Assembly: GCA_017613015.1 (NCBI GenBank) | Contig: JAGAEQ010000013.1 | Span: 1 to 58,218 of the forward strand | From: Bacteroidales bacterium | GTDB lineage: Bacteria; Bacteroidota; Bacteroidia; Bacteroidales; WCHB1-69 | DNA length: 58,218 bases | Direction: 5' to 3' | Part shown: one piece after another, positions 1 through 9,927 of the stretch | Numbering within the stretch: the stretch's first letter is position 1 | Layout of the letters: every line of letters starts with the position of its first letter | Position numbers and translations under genes: made by a program | Notes under the pieces: model-generated | What the model was told of the DNA's origin: nothing | The model's input: the letters and a program-made list of their open reading frames with translations, nothing else | The model's database searches: none

Positions 1-376
1 GTGTTTCGCATCATAACTGTTTTTATGGGTTATGGACCATCCGGATTCTTTGCCGGTCCGGAACTCCGTAAGGGTGGAACTGTGAGTGGGATGTGATGCG
101 GAAACGATGACAGTGGAAGCGGTCGCGCACCAACGTTAGAAGAACACTGCAAATGTATTCAAAATAATGACAGTATTCTGAAATGTTGAAAAAAATAATG
201 GAAAAAATCGCGTTGTTCTGTCCATTCCGAATTTTTGCCCCGCTGTGGCGGAAACGAATGCGCTTTTATGTTATTTTTGCAAATGTTTTCAGCGTCCGGG
301 GCGGAAAAACCGGATTCCGGACGATGTTTGTCATAAAGTCAGTGCGATGCGGAAAAGCGTGGACACAAAGTGCGGA
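1..376. other. upstream region of giant T9SS gene
   Basis: No convincing gene. A short frame open from base 1 stops with TGA near base 105 and could be the tail of a gene outside the window, but it is too short to identify. Bases 272-279 (TATTTTTG) match the Bacteroidetes -7 element TAnnTTTG and lie about 100 bases before the chosen start of the next gene. The matching -33 element is poor, so this promoter is only a suggestion. Confidence 0.35.
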
Positions 377-3300
377 ATGATGAAGCGGCGCATGCCTAAG
401 TGGTTGATGCTCTTGTTGCTGTGTATGCTTCCCCCTTTCCTTGTCCGGGCGCAGGCACTATATGTGGACACGGAAACCTTTGACAAGCATGTCGCTTTTT
501 CTCCGATGCCGGGTTCCGAGTGGGATACTTGCAGCATGCTGTCCCTCAGCGCACCATACGCTTTTCGGGGGCAGGTCCCGCTGAAGGCGGGGGACTCCTC
601 CCTGCTGCTTTCGCCCGTATACGATGTTTCTTCCTACGGGAAAGTGTATTTGGTTTTTGACCATATCTGCAAGATTTCTAATGCGGACGTTGCTTCCGTC
701 GAGTGGAGGGAGGATTTGGTGGGCGGACGTTGGCAGGCTTTGCCCTCCTCCTGTTACCGGGGAAACGCTTCCGCCTACCGTCAGCAGCGTTTCAGCGACG
801 CGAGCTATACGGACTGGGAGCGAAGCGACGAATTGGCTGAGCCGGACGAACGCTGGTGGCGGACCGAATGCTTTGACCTGTCGGCCTTGGTTTCCTATTC
901 CCGGGTGCAAATCCGTTTCAAAATCAAGAAAGTGCATGCGGAAACCGGACGTTTCGCCTATGGTTGGCTGTTGGACAATGTGCGCTTGTACGCGGGAAAT
1001 GCCCTGGCGCAGCCGCCCTGCGTGCGTCTGACGGACCGCCAGTTTGCAGGCAAGGAATACCGGACGGGCCCGTTTGACGTGCGTTTTACGGTGGATGCCT
1101 GCTGCCCGGTGTCGGTTTCGGCGCAATGCACCTTGAACGGCAAGGCGCAGGCGGTCACGTTCAGTCGCAAGGATTTCGCCTTTTGCCTGCAACTGCCTCC
1201 CGTTGTGTACGGAAGCACCTACACTTATGCCATACAGGCGACGGACAGCGTGGGAAACACTTTTTCTTTGGCGCGTCGTTTTGTCACTGTCATGCCCTCT
1301 GTCGGAAGGGATTCCAATGCCGCCGTCATCGCTGCGCTGGTTTCGCCTGCCGCGCATGTGGTGCGTATCGGCAGCTCCCTGCCGCTGCGGGTTTGTGTCC
1401 GGAACGCCGGTATCAAGGATTTGGTCGCTATGCGCGTGGGCTGGGCCTATCAGGGAAAACAGGGCTTTTTCGACTGGAAGGGAAGGGTGGCTTCCGATTT
1501 TTATACCGACACCTTTACCGTGGCTTCGGTGACGGTGGGCGGCGCGGACGACAGCTTGCGCCTGTGGGTGGAGGATCCCAACGACTGCGTTTCGGCGCGG
1601 ACACCTGACACTTTGTTGTATGCGCTGACAGCTTGTGCGGATTTTCTGCACGGCACTTACCGGATTGGAGGGAGCGGTGCGGATTTCCCCGATGTGCAGG
1701 CTGTGCTTCCGCTCATACAGCGTTGCGGCCTTTCCGGAACCACGGTGCTGCTGCTGGACAGCGGTGTCCATGCCCTTGGGACGCTGATGCGGCGTATCAA
1801 CACGGGGGATGCGGACGACAGCCTCTGGTTTGTCTCGCTTGGCGGAAAAGTCGGGAATGTGGTGCTGAAACCGGATTCCGCACAAGATTACGTGCTGTGG
1901 CTGAACAATGTGCGGAACGTGGGTTTCCGTAACCTGACCTTCCGTTTGGACAGTTCGGATCATTACGTTTCCGATGTCCTCCGCTTGGGGGACAGCTGTC
2001 GCCATATCTGGGTGGAGCATTGCCGTTTCGAATTGGGTGTGCCTTCCAACCCTACAGGCATCAGTGCCTACGGGCGAAAGGCCTGTCGTGACATTCATAT
2101 CCGGGACAATGTGTTTTCCGGAGGCGGGGTCGGACTGTTTGTGGCGGGAAGGAATCCCCACGATTATAAGGGTTTATGCGTGGAAAACAATGTGTTCGAG
2201 GCGCAGACGGATTTCAGTTTGTATACGGTGTATGCCGATTTCTCCCGTATTTGCGGCAATGCGTTCGTCTCGGCGCGTTCGCTACAGGCGATGAACCGCA
2301 ACTACACGGCGGCCTATCTGTATTCATGTTTTGGGAACAGTATCAGTTCCAATGCGTTCCGATTGTACGGAGGCAAAGCCGCCATGCAGTTGGGAGACCT
2401 TGCGCCGGACAGCGGAGCTTTTCTCCAAGTATATGACAACGAGGTGTTTTTCCACTGCGCCTATCCGCAATCCGCCGGATGGATAATGGGCTACAATCGC
2501 CGGGTGCGTTTCGTCTACAATTCCTTGCTGCTTTGCGGAAAAACCTCCGGAAACACCTGCGTGCAGACGGACGGCCTTTCCGATACCGTTGAATGGAGGC
2601 ACAACCTTTTTGTGTTGCAGGGGAGCGGCACGGGTAACACCGTTTGGGCTTTCGCTTCGCCCTTGCACACGCATTTGGCCTCCCAATTTTTTGAACACAA
2701 CCATTATGCGGTTTCCGCCGGGGGCTACGTGCAGACGGACCGTATGCTTGCCAGTCTGGAGGATTGGCAGTCGTTCAGCGGACAGGACGCGCAGGCTTCC
2801 GAAGGCAGGGTGCGTTTTAAGGACACTTCTGAAAACCTGCTGCTTGCGCATGCATATCCCTCGGATTTCACCGATACCGTGTGCAAGGAGGATATGCGGG
2901 GAAAAGCCCGGGACGCGCTGTTGAGCACGAAAGGGGCTTATCATGCCATAGAAACAGACCTTTACGATGCGCAGCCGCTTTCCTTGTCCCCGCAAGGCGT
3001 CCGCCTTTCCGCCTCGGATTCCGTGGCGGTGGAGTGCGTGATTGCCAATGTGGGCCGGGAACCCTTGAGCCGTGTCCGCGTGGCTTACCGCTGGCGCGGT
3101 CGCGAATACTGTCGGGAGCTCTCTTTTGCGCCGCTCGCGCCGGGTGACACCCTTCACAGCGGACGCTTGGATTGGCTGCCCATGCAGCAAGACGAGGACA
3201 CCTTGGTTTTGTGGACCTTGCTCCCTAACGGGCAGCCCGATGCCTATCCGGAGCACGACACCTTGCGCCTGTGCTGCTGCCGTTGCACGGAGGCTTTGCA

Positions 3301-6300
3301 GGGCGCGTACACGGTGGGCGGCCCTGCTGCGGATTTCCCCACTTTGGAGACGGCGGTGCGCCGTTTGTACCGTTGCGGGGTGCAGGGGCCGGTGCGTTTC
3401 CTTTTGCAAAGCGGCACCTATGCCTTTCCTTTGCGTTTGCAGGGCGGCATCCCGGGCAGCAGTCCGGAGCGTGTCGTCACCTTCACTTCGCAGGCCCGGA
3501 GCGCGGACAGTGTGCTTCTGCTGACAGACAGTACGGAAGGCTCTTTGGCGGCGGTGCGTCTTTCCCGTATCTCCCATCTGGTTTTCGAGCGCTTGTGCGT
3601 GGAAAGCCATGCGGTGGCGGTGGCCTTGGAAGACGGGTGTTCGGACATTGTCATCCGGCAGTGCCATTTGAAAGTGGCGGAGGCCTCCCCCTATGCGGCG
3701 GTGTACGCAGCGGAGGTGAAGGCGGATTCTATTGTTTTGTCAGACAATTTGATAGAAGGCGGAAAATACGGACTTCGGATGTACGGGCAGAGCCTTACGG
3801 ATCCGGTGCGCCGATTTTCCGTTACGGGCAACGAATTCCGGAAGCATGCGGAGCAAAGCGTGGAGCTACGGGCGGTGCAGTTTACGGATATTTCATATAA
3901 CAAATTAGAAAACATGCGTTTGCAGTCCGTAGAGGGGGACCGCATTTGCGCCAACCGCTTCCGTGCGCAGGAGAAAACCCATTGCCTGTATTTGCAGGAG
4001 GCCTCCCCCTTGAACGGCAGTCTGCTGATTGCCAACAACGAATGCGTCAACCGGACTTCTTTTCCGCATTGCACTTGGGAAATCGGCCCCTATTGCCGGG
4101 ATTTGCAATGTGCGCACAACAGCTTTTCCCTGACCGGCGGCGGCGCGGGGAAATGCCTCGTCCTTTCGTGTGAGGCCTCGCTCAGCCGTATCCGTTTCAT
4201 TCACAATTTGTTCTCCAACCACTCCCATTATGCCAACAGTGAAAATTCCGTTGTCGTGTCGGCGGACGGCAGCCGCTTGACCTCCATTTACACTTTCGAA
4301 CAGAACCATTACGACGCTATAGGGCGTTACCTTGTCGCCGGGGACGTGTTTGTCCCGGATCTGAAGACCTGGCAGCTGCTCAGCGGTCAGGACAGCTTGT
4401 CCGTTTCCGGTCCGCTGCCGTTTGTGTCTGGCGACAGCTGCCTGCAATTGCAGCGTGCCGGGGAGGCCTTGTGCCTGCGCATGGGGGAGGTGACGGAAGA
4501 CATTTTCGGCCAATCCCGTTCCGTGGTGACGGTCAAGGGGGCGTACCCGCCAGTTTCTTCTGTTACAGATGCCTGCCTGCTTCAAATGGACTTGCCGTCC
4601 GTCCGGCCGGGAGAGCTTTCCGCGCTTCCGCTGCGGGTGCTAGTGGGCAATGCGGGCGATTCCCTTATCCGTCAGCTGCTGCTGTACTGGAGCGTCAATG
4701 GGGTGCGGCAGCCCGATGTGCGCTGGCAGGGCAGCTTGCCTCCCGGCGACACCCTTTCCGTTTTCATGGGTGCCTTGCAAGCCGACACCGCCCTTTCCCT
4801 TTGTGTGTGGATACAGGAGGCGGACAGTGCGCCGGATGCGGACGCCTCCGATGACACCTTGCGCAAAACCTTTTTCTTTTGCGATTCCGCCTTTTCCGGC
4901 ACTTACGTGATAGGCAGGGATTTCGCCACCTTGGATGCCGCTTGGGGCCAACTTTCCGCCTGCGGTGTGCGCGGCGACGTGAAGCTGCTGCTGCCGCCCG
5001 GCACCTATGAGGGGCCTTTTGTCTTTGACCGTTTTCTTTCCGGCAGCGGGCCCGCCGCCAAAGTGACCATCGCTTCCGCGAACGACAGCGCCGCTTTGGT
5101 TGTCCTGAGCCTGAAAAACAAGCTCCAGAGCGGGCAGTCGGTGCTGCATTGCCTGCATACCGGGCATTTGGTTTTCGAAAAACTGACGGTTTCCGTTCCG
5201 GAAATGCAGACGGATGCCTGCGGCTTGTCCCTGCGTTTCGATTGTGAGGACGTGGAGGTCAGGCAATGCGTCTTCCTTATGCAGGAACACAGTTTGGCGG
5301 CCATTGGACAGGCCGGGGAGGGGAGCGTGTGCTCGCTGCGGGTCGTGGGCAATACTGTTCAATACGGAAAATACGGTTTGCGTTTCTCCGGTACCTCTTC
5401 CAATCCGGACAGGGCGTTCACCATCAACGACAATGTGTTCACCCAGCTCAAGGCCTACGGCATGTTGCTGACCCAAGTCCACGGGGCGGATATTTGCAGA
5501 AACAGCATACAGCAGCAGCCCCGCTGCGCCACCGGTTTTTACGGCATTTATGCGGACAGGGTGCAGGACGGGCGATGGGAGTCCAACCGCATTACCGCCT
5601 CCCGGGGCTTTTACGGCATGTACCTTTCCCGCACTTCCGGCGGCGCGGCCCCCTTGCTGATTGCCAACAACGAAGTGCATTTGCAGGTGCCTTCTTCCAA
5701 CTGCGGCATTTACCTCTACAGCGGCTGCGACTATATCTCCTTGTTGCACAATTCCATTCTTTTGGAAGGAAGCGGCATGGGGAAGGGGGTGTATACGGCG
5801 TATTCTTTGCAGGACATCAAGTTCCGCAACAACCATGTGGTCAATTTGTGCGGCACGGCCTCCAGTGACCAGAACCATGCGATGTACGTGTACCCTTCCT
5901 CCGGCCTCGACGGATGGGATGCCGACGGCAATGTGTATTATTCCTCCGGAAAAACGCTGTCCTATCTCGGCGGCGCTGTCCGGGATTTGGCGGAATGGCA
6001 GGCCCGCTGCGGAAAAGACGCGAACAGCCGTGTGGCGCCTCCGGCATACGCGGACCGCAGCCTTTCCCTGAAACCGCTGCATTTTGATTCCCTGCAATGC
6101 CTTTCCCTTGCGGAGGTTCCGTTCGACAAGGAAGGGAAAGAGCGGGGAAACCCCACTTGCGCCGGGGCTTACCAGTCGCCGCCCGCCTTGGCTGTGGACT
6201 GGCAGCTGCTTAGCTTTGTGTCTCCGGACACCGCCCTTTCCTGCCCGGCTTTGGCGCCGGCGGTGCGCGTGTGCCTGCGGAACGGCGGCGGGGACACCCT

Positions 6301-7957
6301 CTGTCTGTCGGAGCATCCCGTGGAGGTGTGCCTGAAAGTGGAGGGGCCGTTGGCTTTTATGAGGAAAATCCGGCTTTCCGGAGCCTGTATGCCGCCTTTG
6401 CACTCGGAGGTGTTCACGCTGACGGATGCGCTGCCGATGCAGCTTTCGGGCCGCTACCGGCTTGCCGTCTGGGTGGCGGACAGCATGGATGCCAACCCGC
6501 TCAACGACACTGCCGTGTTGGAATGGGCCGTTTCCCGTACCGGCTTGCCCTACGCCTCCAACATGGAAACGGCGGGGCAGGAACTTTCGTTTGTTTCGGT
6601 GCAGGGCCGAATGGTTTGTTTTGTAGACTCTTCCGCCATGGAAATCCAGCCCCTTTGCGGAAAGGCGGCTTTGTGCGTCCCTTCGGGAAACGCCCGGGGC
6701 GGCATTACGCGCATGCTCCTTCCGCTCATGGATTTGCAGCAGTTGCAGCAGCCGACGCTCTCTTTGTGGTACGCCCGCTGCGGCGAACAGCGGACTTCCG
6801 CCGACCGAATCCGCGTGCTCGTCTCCACGGACGGTGGGGAAAGCTATACGGAGGCGGCGGTGCTGTTCCGCTACAAGGCCCAGGCCTCCGGATGGGAGTG
6901 GGAGCGGGCGGATGTCGCCTTGTCGGCTTTTGCCGCTTCTTGCGTGCGCATCGTTTTGGAAGCCATAAGCTACGGCGGCGGCAACCAGTACGTGGACAGT
7001 TTGTGCGTGCGGGGCTTGCCTTGCGTGACAGCGCGTATGCACCCCCGGCCGGAAAGCGTTTCCGATTGCCGCCTGACGGAAAAAGGCTTGTTTGTGGTGC
7101 TGGAAAACCATACGGCTCAGACCGTTCCGCAACAGCTTTACACCTTGTCCGTTTTCCGGAACGGGCTGGAGGACAGTGTGTATTGTAAAATGCTGCCTGC
7201 GCCGATCCCTCCCTACAGCTGCGACACCGTCGCTGTGGACTCCGCGTTTGCGTGGGCGCTTCAGGGGCATTACCGTTTCCGTTTTCAGTGGGCGGATTCC
7301 GCGACAGCGCTTTTCGACACTTTGAGTGCCGCTTTCTCCACCCAAGTGGATGTGCGTTTGCAGGCATTGGAGCGTCCGCCTTGTGTGTCCCCCGGCATGC
7401 GCATTTATCCTTCGGTAGTTCTCCGAAACACGGGCACTTTGGCGGTTTGCCGCTTCCCCTTGGAAATCGGCATCAATGACAGTTTGGCTGACTTTGTGCA
7501 GATTCCTTTCCTTGCCGCAGGGGACAGTATGCGGTATGTGTTTTCAGAGGGTATTGTGATTCCAGAACTTACGGATAGCGAATATGTGTTGGATGCGCGA
7601 ATCCCCTTGGACTGCGATGCCAACTTGGGCGACAACCGCCGCTTTGTGAACGCCTGCCTGCGTCAGGAGGAGGATTCCACTTCCGTGTCTTCTTTTGGGG
7701 CGGAAACGATGGAAGTCCGGCTGTGTCCCAATCCGAATGCCGGGGAGGCCGTGCTGTATGTGCGTCTGCCGCAAGCGGTCCGGCTGCGTTGGGAAATCGT
7801 GTCTTTGCAGGGGCAGCTTCTGCTTCGCGGGTCGCAGCAGGGGCAGGCCGGTGAAAACCGCATCCCCCTCCGTCTGCCGTCCTGTCCGGCGGGCGCGTAC
7901 CTTTTCCGTCTTTCCGACGGGACCCGATTTTTTGTCGGGAAGTGGGTGGTTTGGTGA
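377..7957 (+). CDS. giant T9SS-secreted protein with beta-helix and CARDB-like repeats
   Basis: A 2526-residue exported protein. I start it at the tandem ATG ATG at 377 because a clear signal peptide follows (basic MMKRRMPKW, a Leu-rich core, then VRAQA); the frame is open further upstream, but that part looks like translated intergenic DNA. The body alternates two modules. Three right-handed beta-helix (pectate-lyase-like) blocks each open with a G-T/A-Y-x-I/V-G motif near residues 425, 976 and 1507, and are rich in NN and R-x-N-x-F turns. Between them are CARDB-like Ig segments (for example V-x-N-A/V-G around residues 340, 900 and 1440). The last ~85 residues (CPNPNAGEAVLYVRLP, then PAGAYLFRLSDGTRFFVGKW) form a type A T9SS sorting domain. 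It is probably a surface adhesin or glycan-binding protein. No catalytic residues were recognised. Confidence 0.9.
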   Translation: MMKRRMPKWLMLLLLCMLPPFLVRAQALYVDTETFDKHVAFSPMPGSEWDTCSMLSLSAPYAFRGQVPLKAGDSSLLLSPVYDVSSYGKVYLVFDHICKISNADVASVEWREDLVGGRWQALPSSCYRGNASAYRQQRFSDASYTDWERSDELAEPDERWWRTECFDLSALVSYSRVQIRFKIKKVHAETGRFAYGWLLDNVRLYAGNALAQPPCVRLTDRQFAGKEYRTGPFDVRFTVDACCPVSVSAQCTLNGKAQAVTFSRKDFAFCLQLPPVVYGSTYTYAIQATDSVGNTFSLARRFVTVMPSVGRDSNAAVIAALVSPAAHVVRIGSSLPLRVCVRNAGIKDLVAMRVGWAYQGKQGFFDWKGRVASDFYTDTFTVASVTVGGADDSLRLWVEDPNDCVSARTPDTLLYALTACADFLHGTYRIGGSGADFPDVQAVLPLIQRCGLSGTTVLLLDSGVHALGTLMRRINTGDADDSLWFVSLGGKVGNVVLKPDSAQDYVLWLNNVRNVGFRNLTFRLDSSDHYVSDVLRLGDSCRHIWVEHCRFELGVPSNPTGISAYGRKACRDIHIRDNVFSGGGVGLFVAGRNPHDYKGLCVENNVFEAQTDFSLYTVYADFSRICGNAFVSARSLQAMNRNYTAAYLYSCFGNSISSNAFRLYGGKAAMQLGDLAPDSGAFLQVYDNEVFFHCAYPQSAGWIMGYNRRVRFVYNSLLLCGKTSGNTCVQTDGLSDTVEWRHNLFVLQGSGTGNTVWAFASPLHTHLASQFFEHNHYAVSAGGYVQTDRMLASLEDWQSFSGQDAQASEGRVRFKDTSENLLLAHAYPSDFTDTVCKEDMRGKARDALLSTKGAYHAIETDLYDAQPLSLSPQGVRLSASDSVAVECVIANVGREPLSRVRVAYRWRGREYCRELSFAPLAPGDTLHSGRLDWLPMQQDEDTLVLWTLLPNGQPDAYPEHDTLRLCCCRCTEALQGAYTVGGPAADFPTLETAVRRLYRCGVQGPVRFLLQSGTYAFPLRLQGGIPGSSPERVVTFTSQARSADSVLLLTDSTEGSLAAVRLSRISHLVFERLCVESHAVAVALEDGCSDIVIRQCHLKVAEASPYAAVYAAEVKADSIVLSDNLIEGGKYGLRMYGQSLTDPVRRFSVTGNEFRKHAEQSVELRAVQFTDISYNKLENMRLQSVEGDRICANRFRAQEKTHCLYLQEASPLNGSLLIANNECVNRTSFPHCTWEIGPYCRDLQCAHNSFSLTGGGAGKCLVLSCEASLSRIRFIHNLFSNHSHYANSENSVVVSADGSRLTSIYTFEQNHYDAIGRYLVAGDVFVPDLKTWQLLSGQDSLSVSGPLPFVSGDSCLQLQRAGEALCLRMGEVTEDIFGQSRSVVTVKGAYPPVSSVTDACLLQMDLPSVRPGELSALPLRVLVGNAGDSLIRQLLLYWSVNGVRQPDVRWQGSLPPGDTLSVFMGALQADTALSLCVWIQEADSAPDADASDDTLRKTFFFCDSAFSGTYVIGRDFATLDAAWGQLSACGVRGDVKLLLPPGTYEGPFVFDRFLSGSGPAAKVTIASANDSAALVVLSLKNKLQSGQSVLHCLHTGHLVFEKLTVSVPEMQTDACGLSLRFDCEDVEVRQCVFLMQEHSLAAIGQAGEGSVCSLRVVGNTVQYGKYGLRFSGTSSNPDRAFTINDNVFTQLKAYGMLLTQVHGADICRNSIQQQPRCATGFYGIYADRVQDGRWESNRITASRGFYGMYLSRTSGGAAPLLIANNEVHLQVPSSNCGIYLYSGCDYISLLHNSILLEGSGMGKGVYTAYSLQDIKFRNNHVVNLCGTASSDQNHAMYVYPSSGLDGWDADGNVYYSSGKTLSYLGGAVRDLAEWQARCGKDANSRVAPPAYADRSLSLKPLHFDSLQCLSLAEVPFDKEGKERGNPTCAGAYQSPPALAVDWQLLSFVSPDTALSCPALAPAVRVCLRNGGGDTLCLSEHPVEVCLKVEGPLAFMRKIRLSGACMPPLHSEVFTLTDALPMQLSGRYRLAVWVADSMDANPLNDTAVLEWAVSRTGLPYASNMETAGQELSFVSVQGRMVCFVDSSAMEIQPLCGKAALCVPSGNARGGITRMLLPLMDLQQLQQPTLSLWYARCGEQRTSADRIRVLVSTDGGESYTEAAVLFRYKAQASGWEWERADVALSAFAASCVRIVLEAISYGGGNQYVDSLCVRGLPCVTARMHPRPESVSDCRLTEKGLFVVLENHTAQTVPQQLYTLSVFRNGLEDSVYCKMLPAPIPPYSCDTVAVDSAFAWALQGHYRFRFQWADSATALFDTLSAAFSTQVDVRLQALERPPCVSPGMRIYPSVVLRNTGTLAVCRFPLEIGINDSLADFVQIPFLAAGDSMRYVFSEGIVIPELTDSEYVLDARIPLDCDANLGDNRRFVNACLRQEEDSTSVSSFGAETMEVRLCPNPNAGEAVLYVRLPQAVRLRWEIVSLQGQLLLRGSQQGQAGENRIPLRLPSCPAGAYLFRLSDGTRFFVGKWVVW

Positions 7958-8012
7958 GCCCTTGCGGGGCGTGCGAGGGTTTTGTCTTTGCCTTCGCCGT
8001 CAAGGCGTTTTG

Positions 8013-8040
8013 CCCGGCGTCAGCCGGGTGTTTCATTTTT
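8013..8040 (+). terminator. rho-independent terminator of the giant T9SS gene
   Basis: The stem CCCGGC (8013-8018) pairs with GCCGGG (8023-8028) around a GTCA loop, and a T-rich tail ending in TTTTTT follows. It lies 55 bases after the stop codon of the T9SS gene. It also lies immediately beyond the end of the convergent 58-codon gene, so it may separate the two transcripts. Confidence 0.75.
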
Positions 8041-8209
8041 TCTTGAAGGCTTGCCGCAGTTTCCGCCGTATTTTTTGGAAAAAAGCCGAGACAACACCAT
8101 AGAATTGCACTATGCGTTTGCTTTTCCGCAGGAAGGGGAGGAACAGGAAAATGTCAATGCCAAGGAAGGCTAACACAATCAGTAGGATAAGTAGGATTGT
8201 CAGCAGCAT
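8033..8209 (-). CDS. small single-pass membrane protein, 58 residues
   Basis: A small gene. The protein begins MLLTILLILLIVLAFLGIDI, a strongly hydrophobic segment of about 26 residues, followed by a very basic cytoplasmic tail rich in Lys and Arg that ends FKKK. The ATG is only 4 bases after the TGA of the exported protein gene at 8214-8831, so the two form an operon and are probably co-translated. The short helix plus positive tail predicts an inner-membrane protein with its C-terminus inside. I do not recognise a family. Support comes from the tight spacing, the coherent membrane-protein composition and a terminator hairpin right after its end. Confidence 0.65.
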   Translation of the reverse strand: MLLTILLILLIVLAFLGIDIFLFLPFLRKSKRIVQFYGVVSAFFQKIRRKLRQAFKKK

Positions 8210-8213
8210 GGTC

Positions 8214-8831
8214 TCAGTTTTTATCGATAAGCGCTTGCAGTTCTTGTTCGAAAATGCGGCGTTTCACAATGCGGTAATGCGGGTGGTAGGCTTGGCGGTA
8301 GGCGTCGCTGTGGCGGACGGCGGCTTGCTGGCGGCTGGCTTCCTCAAGGAGGCTCTTGTCCGCTTCAAACCCTTCAACGGGACGACGGCTTTCGGCAACG
8401 GCCCGGACAACGGAGGCCCATTTCCGCTCCCAGTCTCCGGCTTTCCGTTGCTCCCCCGCGTTGGCGCTACGGATAAAGGCGTCCAACAGTTGGTTCGCGC
8501 TGATCAGGCTGTCGGCGACGGCTGACAGAAACACCCGGACATAGCTTTCCCCGCAGCCAATCGGTTCATAGTACAGCGTGGAGGGACCGGTGTACGCTTC
8601 AAGCTCCTGCATCAGGTAGGCGCGTGCGGCGGCGGTGTCCGCAATCAGGTGCTCGGAGCCGAAATGCTCCTGGTAGAAACTTTTGTAGAAATCCTGCAAA
8701 CGGGATGCCGGATAGGTGTCTAACTGCCGTTCCACGGCCCGGCGTATGCACAACGTGTCCGTTTCCTGTCCCCGGACGGACAAAAACGCAGGAAGCAGAA
8801 GCAGAAGACACATCACCTGGCTTGTTCTCAT
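8214..8831 (-). CDS. exported protein of unknown function, 205 residues
   Basis: It begins with a signal peptide (MRTSQVMCLLLLLPAFLSVRGQ). The mature part is mostly alpha-helical and charged, with the aromatic stretch LQDFYKSFYQEHFGSEHLI near residue 45, which I associate with Bacteroidales hypothetical exported proteins. No catalytic motif is visible. A TAnnTTTG promoter lies about 85 bases upstream on the same strand, and the 58-residue membrane protein follows 4 bases downstream. The function is unknown; the signal peptide points to the periplasm or the cell surface. Confidence 0.75.
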   Translation of the reverse strand: MRTSQVMCLLLLLPAFLSVRGQETDTLCIRRAVERQLDTYPASRLQDFYKSFYQEHFGSEHLIADTAAARAYLMQELEAYTGPSTLYYEPIGCGESYVRVFLSAVADSLISANQLLDAFIRSANAGEQRKAGDWERKWASVVRAVAESRRPVEGFEADKSLLEEASRQQAAVRHSDAYRQAYHPHYRIVKRRIFEQELQALIDKN

Positions 8832-8914
8832 GGACGGTTTTTTCGCTTAAAAATTTCTTTTTGTGTTATTTTGGCCGTTTTTTCCACTTGTGGCGGACAA
8901 CGGCAAAAAGTATG

Positions 8915-8922
8915 CAAAGGTA
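8915..8922 (-). promoter_or_regulatory. Bacteroidetes-type -7 element (TACCTTTG)
   Basis: Read leftward, the bases are TACCTTTG, a perfect TAnnTTTG element about 85 bases before the ATG at 8831. It would drive the two-gene exported/membrane protein operon and is back to back with the rightward promoter of the cation efflux gene. Confidence 0.55.
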
Positions 8923-8974
8923 GCAATCTTTTAGCCATCATTTAAAAAGAAATCCGAGTTTGCCAAATTTTGAC

Positions 8975-8982
8975 TACTTTTG
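8975..8982 (+). promoter_or_regulatory. Bacteroidetes-type -7 element (TACTTTTG)
   Basis: TACTTTTG matches TAnnTTTG and lies 20 bases before the ATG of the cation diffusion facilitator gene, so the transcript leader would be very short. A start codon further upstream in the same frame (8960) would lie before this promoter, which favours the ATG at 9002. Confidence 0.6.
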
Positions 8983-9001
8983 CCGCCGAAAACAAAACCG
9001 C

Positions 9002-9892
9002 ATGAAAAGAGAAAAGGAAATCTACAAAGTGACCCTTTGGGGAAGCACTGTCAATGCTGTGCTGGTGGTGATGAAGCTCTTGGCGGGCCTTTTGGGCAAC
9101 AGTGCCGCCATGCTGGCCGACGCCGTCCATTCCGTTTCCGATTTCGCCACGGACATGGTGGTGCTGGCGTTTGTTCGCATCAGCCACAAGCCCAAGGACA
9201 AAACCCACGACTACGGTCACGGGAAGTACGAAACCCTGGCCACTGCCCTCATCGGTTTGGCGCTTTTCGCCGTGGCGGTGGGCGTTCTTGTCGGCGGGGC
9301 GAAGAAAATCGCTTTCTGGGCTTCCGGCGGGGTGCTGGTGCAGCCCGGAAAACTGGCGCTTTGGGCGGCTTTAATCTCTATTGCACTAAAAGAGTGGATT
9401 TTCCAATACACCAAGCGGAAAGCGGAGCAGTTGGATTCCCAAGCCATGAAGGCCAATGCGTGGCATCATCGCAGCGATGCCTTGTCGTCTGTGGGGGCGG
9501 CTGTCGGCATAGGCGGCGCCATTTTTTGCGGGGAGCGTTGGGCGGTGCTTGACCCCATTGCCTCCGTGGTAGTGGGGGCCATTATCATCAAAGTGGCCGT
9601 TGATTTGCTCAAAAACGGCGTGGGCGAGCTGATGGAGCAGTCGCTGCCTGAGGAGGTGGAGAATGAAATTTTAGACATTGTGGCCTCCATTCCGGATGTG
9701 GTGGAGCCGCACGACCTTTGCACCCGCCGTATCGGCAAGCGTTTCGCCATTGAAATGCACATTCTCATGGATGGTGACCGTCCTTTGCGGGAGGTGCATG
9801 CCACGGCCTCTGAAATAGAGCGTCTGCTCAAAGCACGCTACGGCGCGGACACCCATGTCGCTGTCCACGTGGAACCCATAGGGGAGGAATAG
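9002..9892 (+). CDS. cation diffusion facilitator family transporter
   Basis: A 296-residue CDF efflux transporter, probably exporting Zn(II), Fe(II), Co(II) or another divalent metal in exchange for protons. The cytoplasmic-membrane core shows the CDF metal site: SVSDFATD in TM2 (the SxxDxxxD pattern) and HHRSDALSS in TM5 (HxxxD). The loop THDYGHGKYE after TM2 is typical. The soluble C-terminal domain (from about residue 210, with ERLLKARYGADTHVAVHVEP at the end) is the dimerising ferredoxin-like fold of the family. Length is normal. It is transcribed alone from its own promoter, convergent with the porin gene. Metal specificity cannot be read with confidence. It stops with TAG, which shows that TAG is an ordinary stop codon in this genome. 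Confidence 0.92.
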   Translation: MKREKEIYKVTLWGSTVNAVLVVMKLLAGLLGNSAAMLADAVHSVSDFATDMVVLAFVRISHKPKDKTHDYGHGKYETLATALIGLALFAVAVGVLVGGAKKIAFWASGGVLVQPGKLALWAALISIALKEWIFQYTKRKAEQLDSQAMKANAWHHRSDALSSVGAAVGIGGAIFCGERWAVLDPIASVVVGAIIIKVAVDLLKNGVGELMEQSLPEEVENEILDIVASIPDVVEPHDLCTRRIGKRFAIEMHILMDGDRPLREVHATASEIERLLKARYGADTHVAVHVEPIGEE

Positions 9893-9927
9893 CCGCGGAA
9901 CACTCCTGTTTTCCGGAAAAGGAAGTC

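Noticed and set aside
4640..7345. A 901-codon open frame on the minus strand
   Set aside because: It lies entirely antisense to the giant T9SS gene, has no signal, domain or promoter, and is His/Arg/Gln-rich as expected of a shadow frame in GC-rich DNA.
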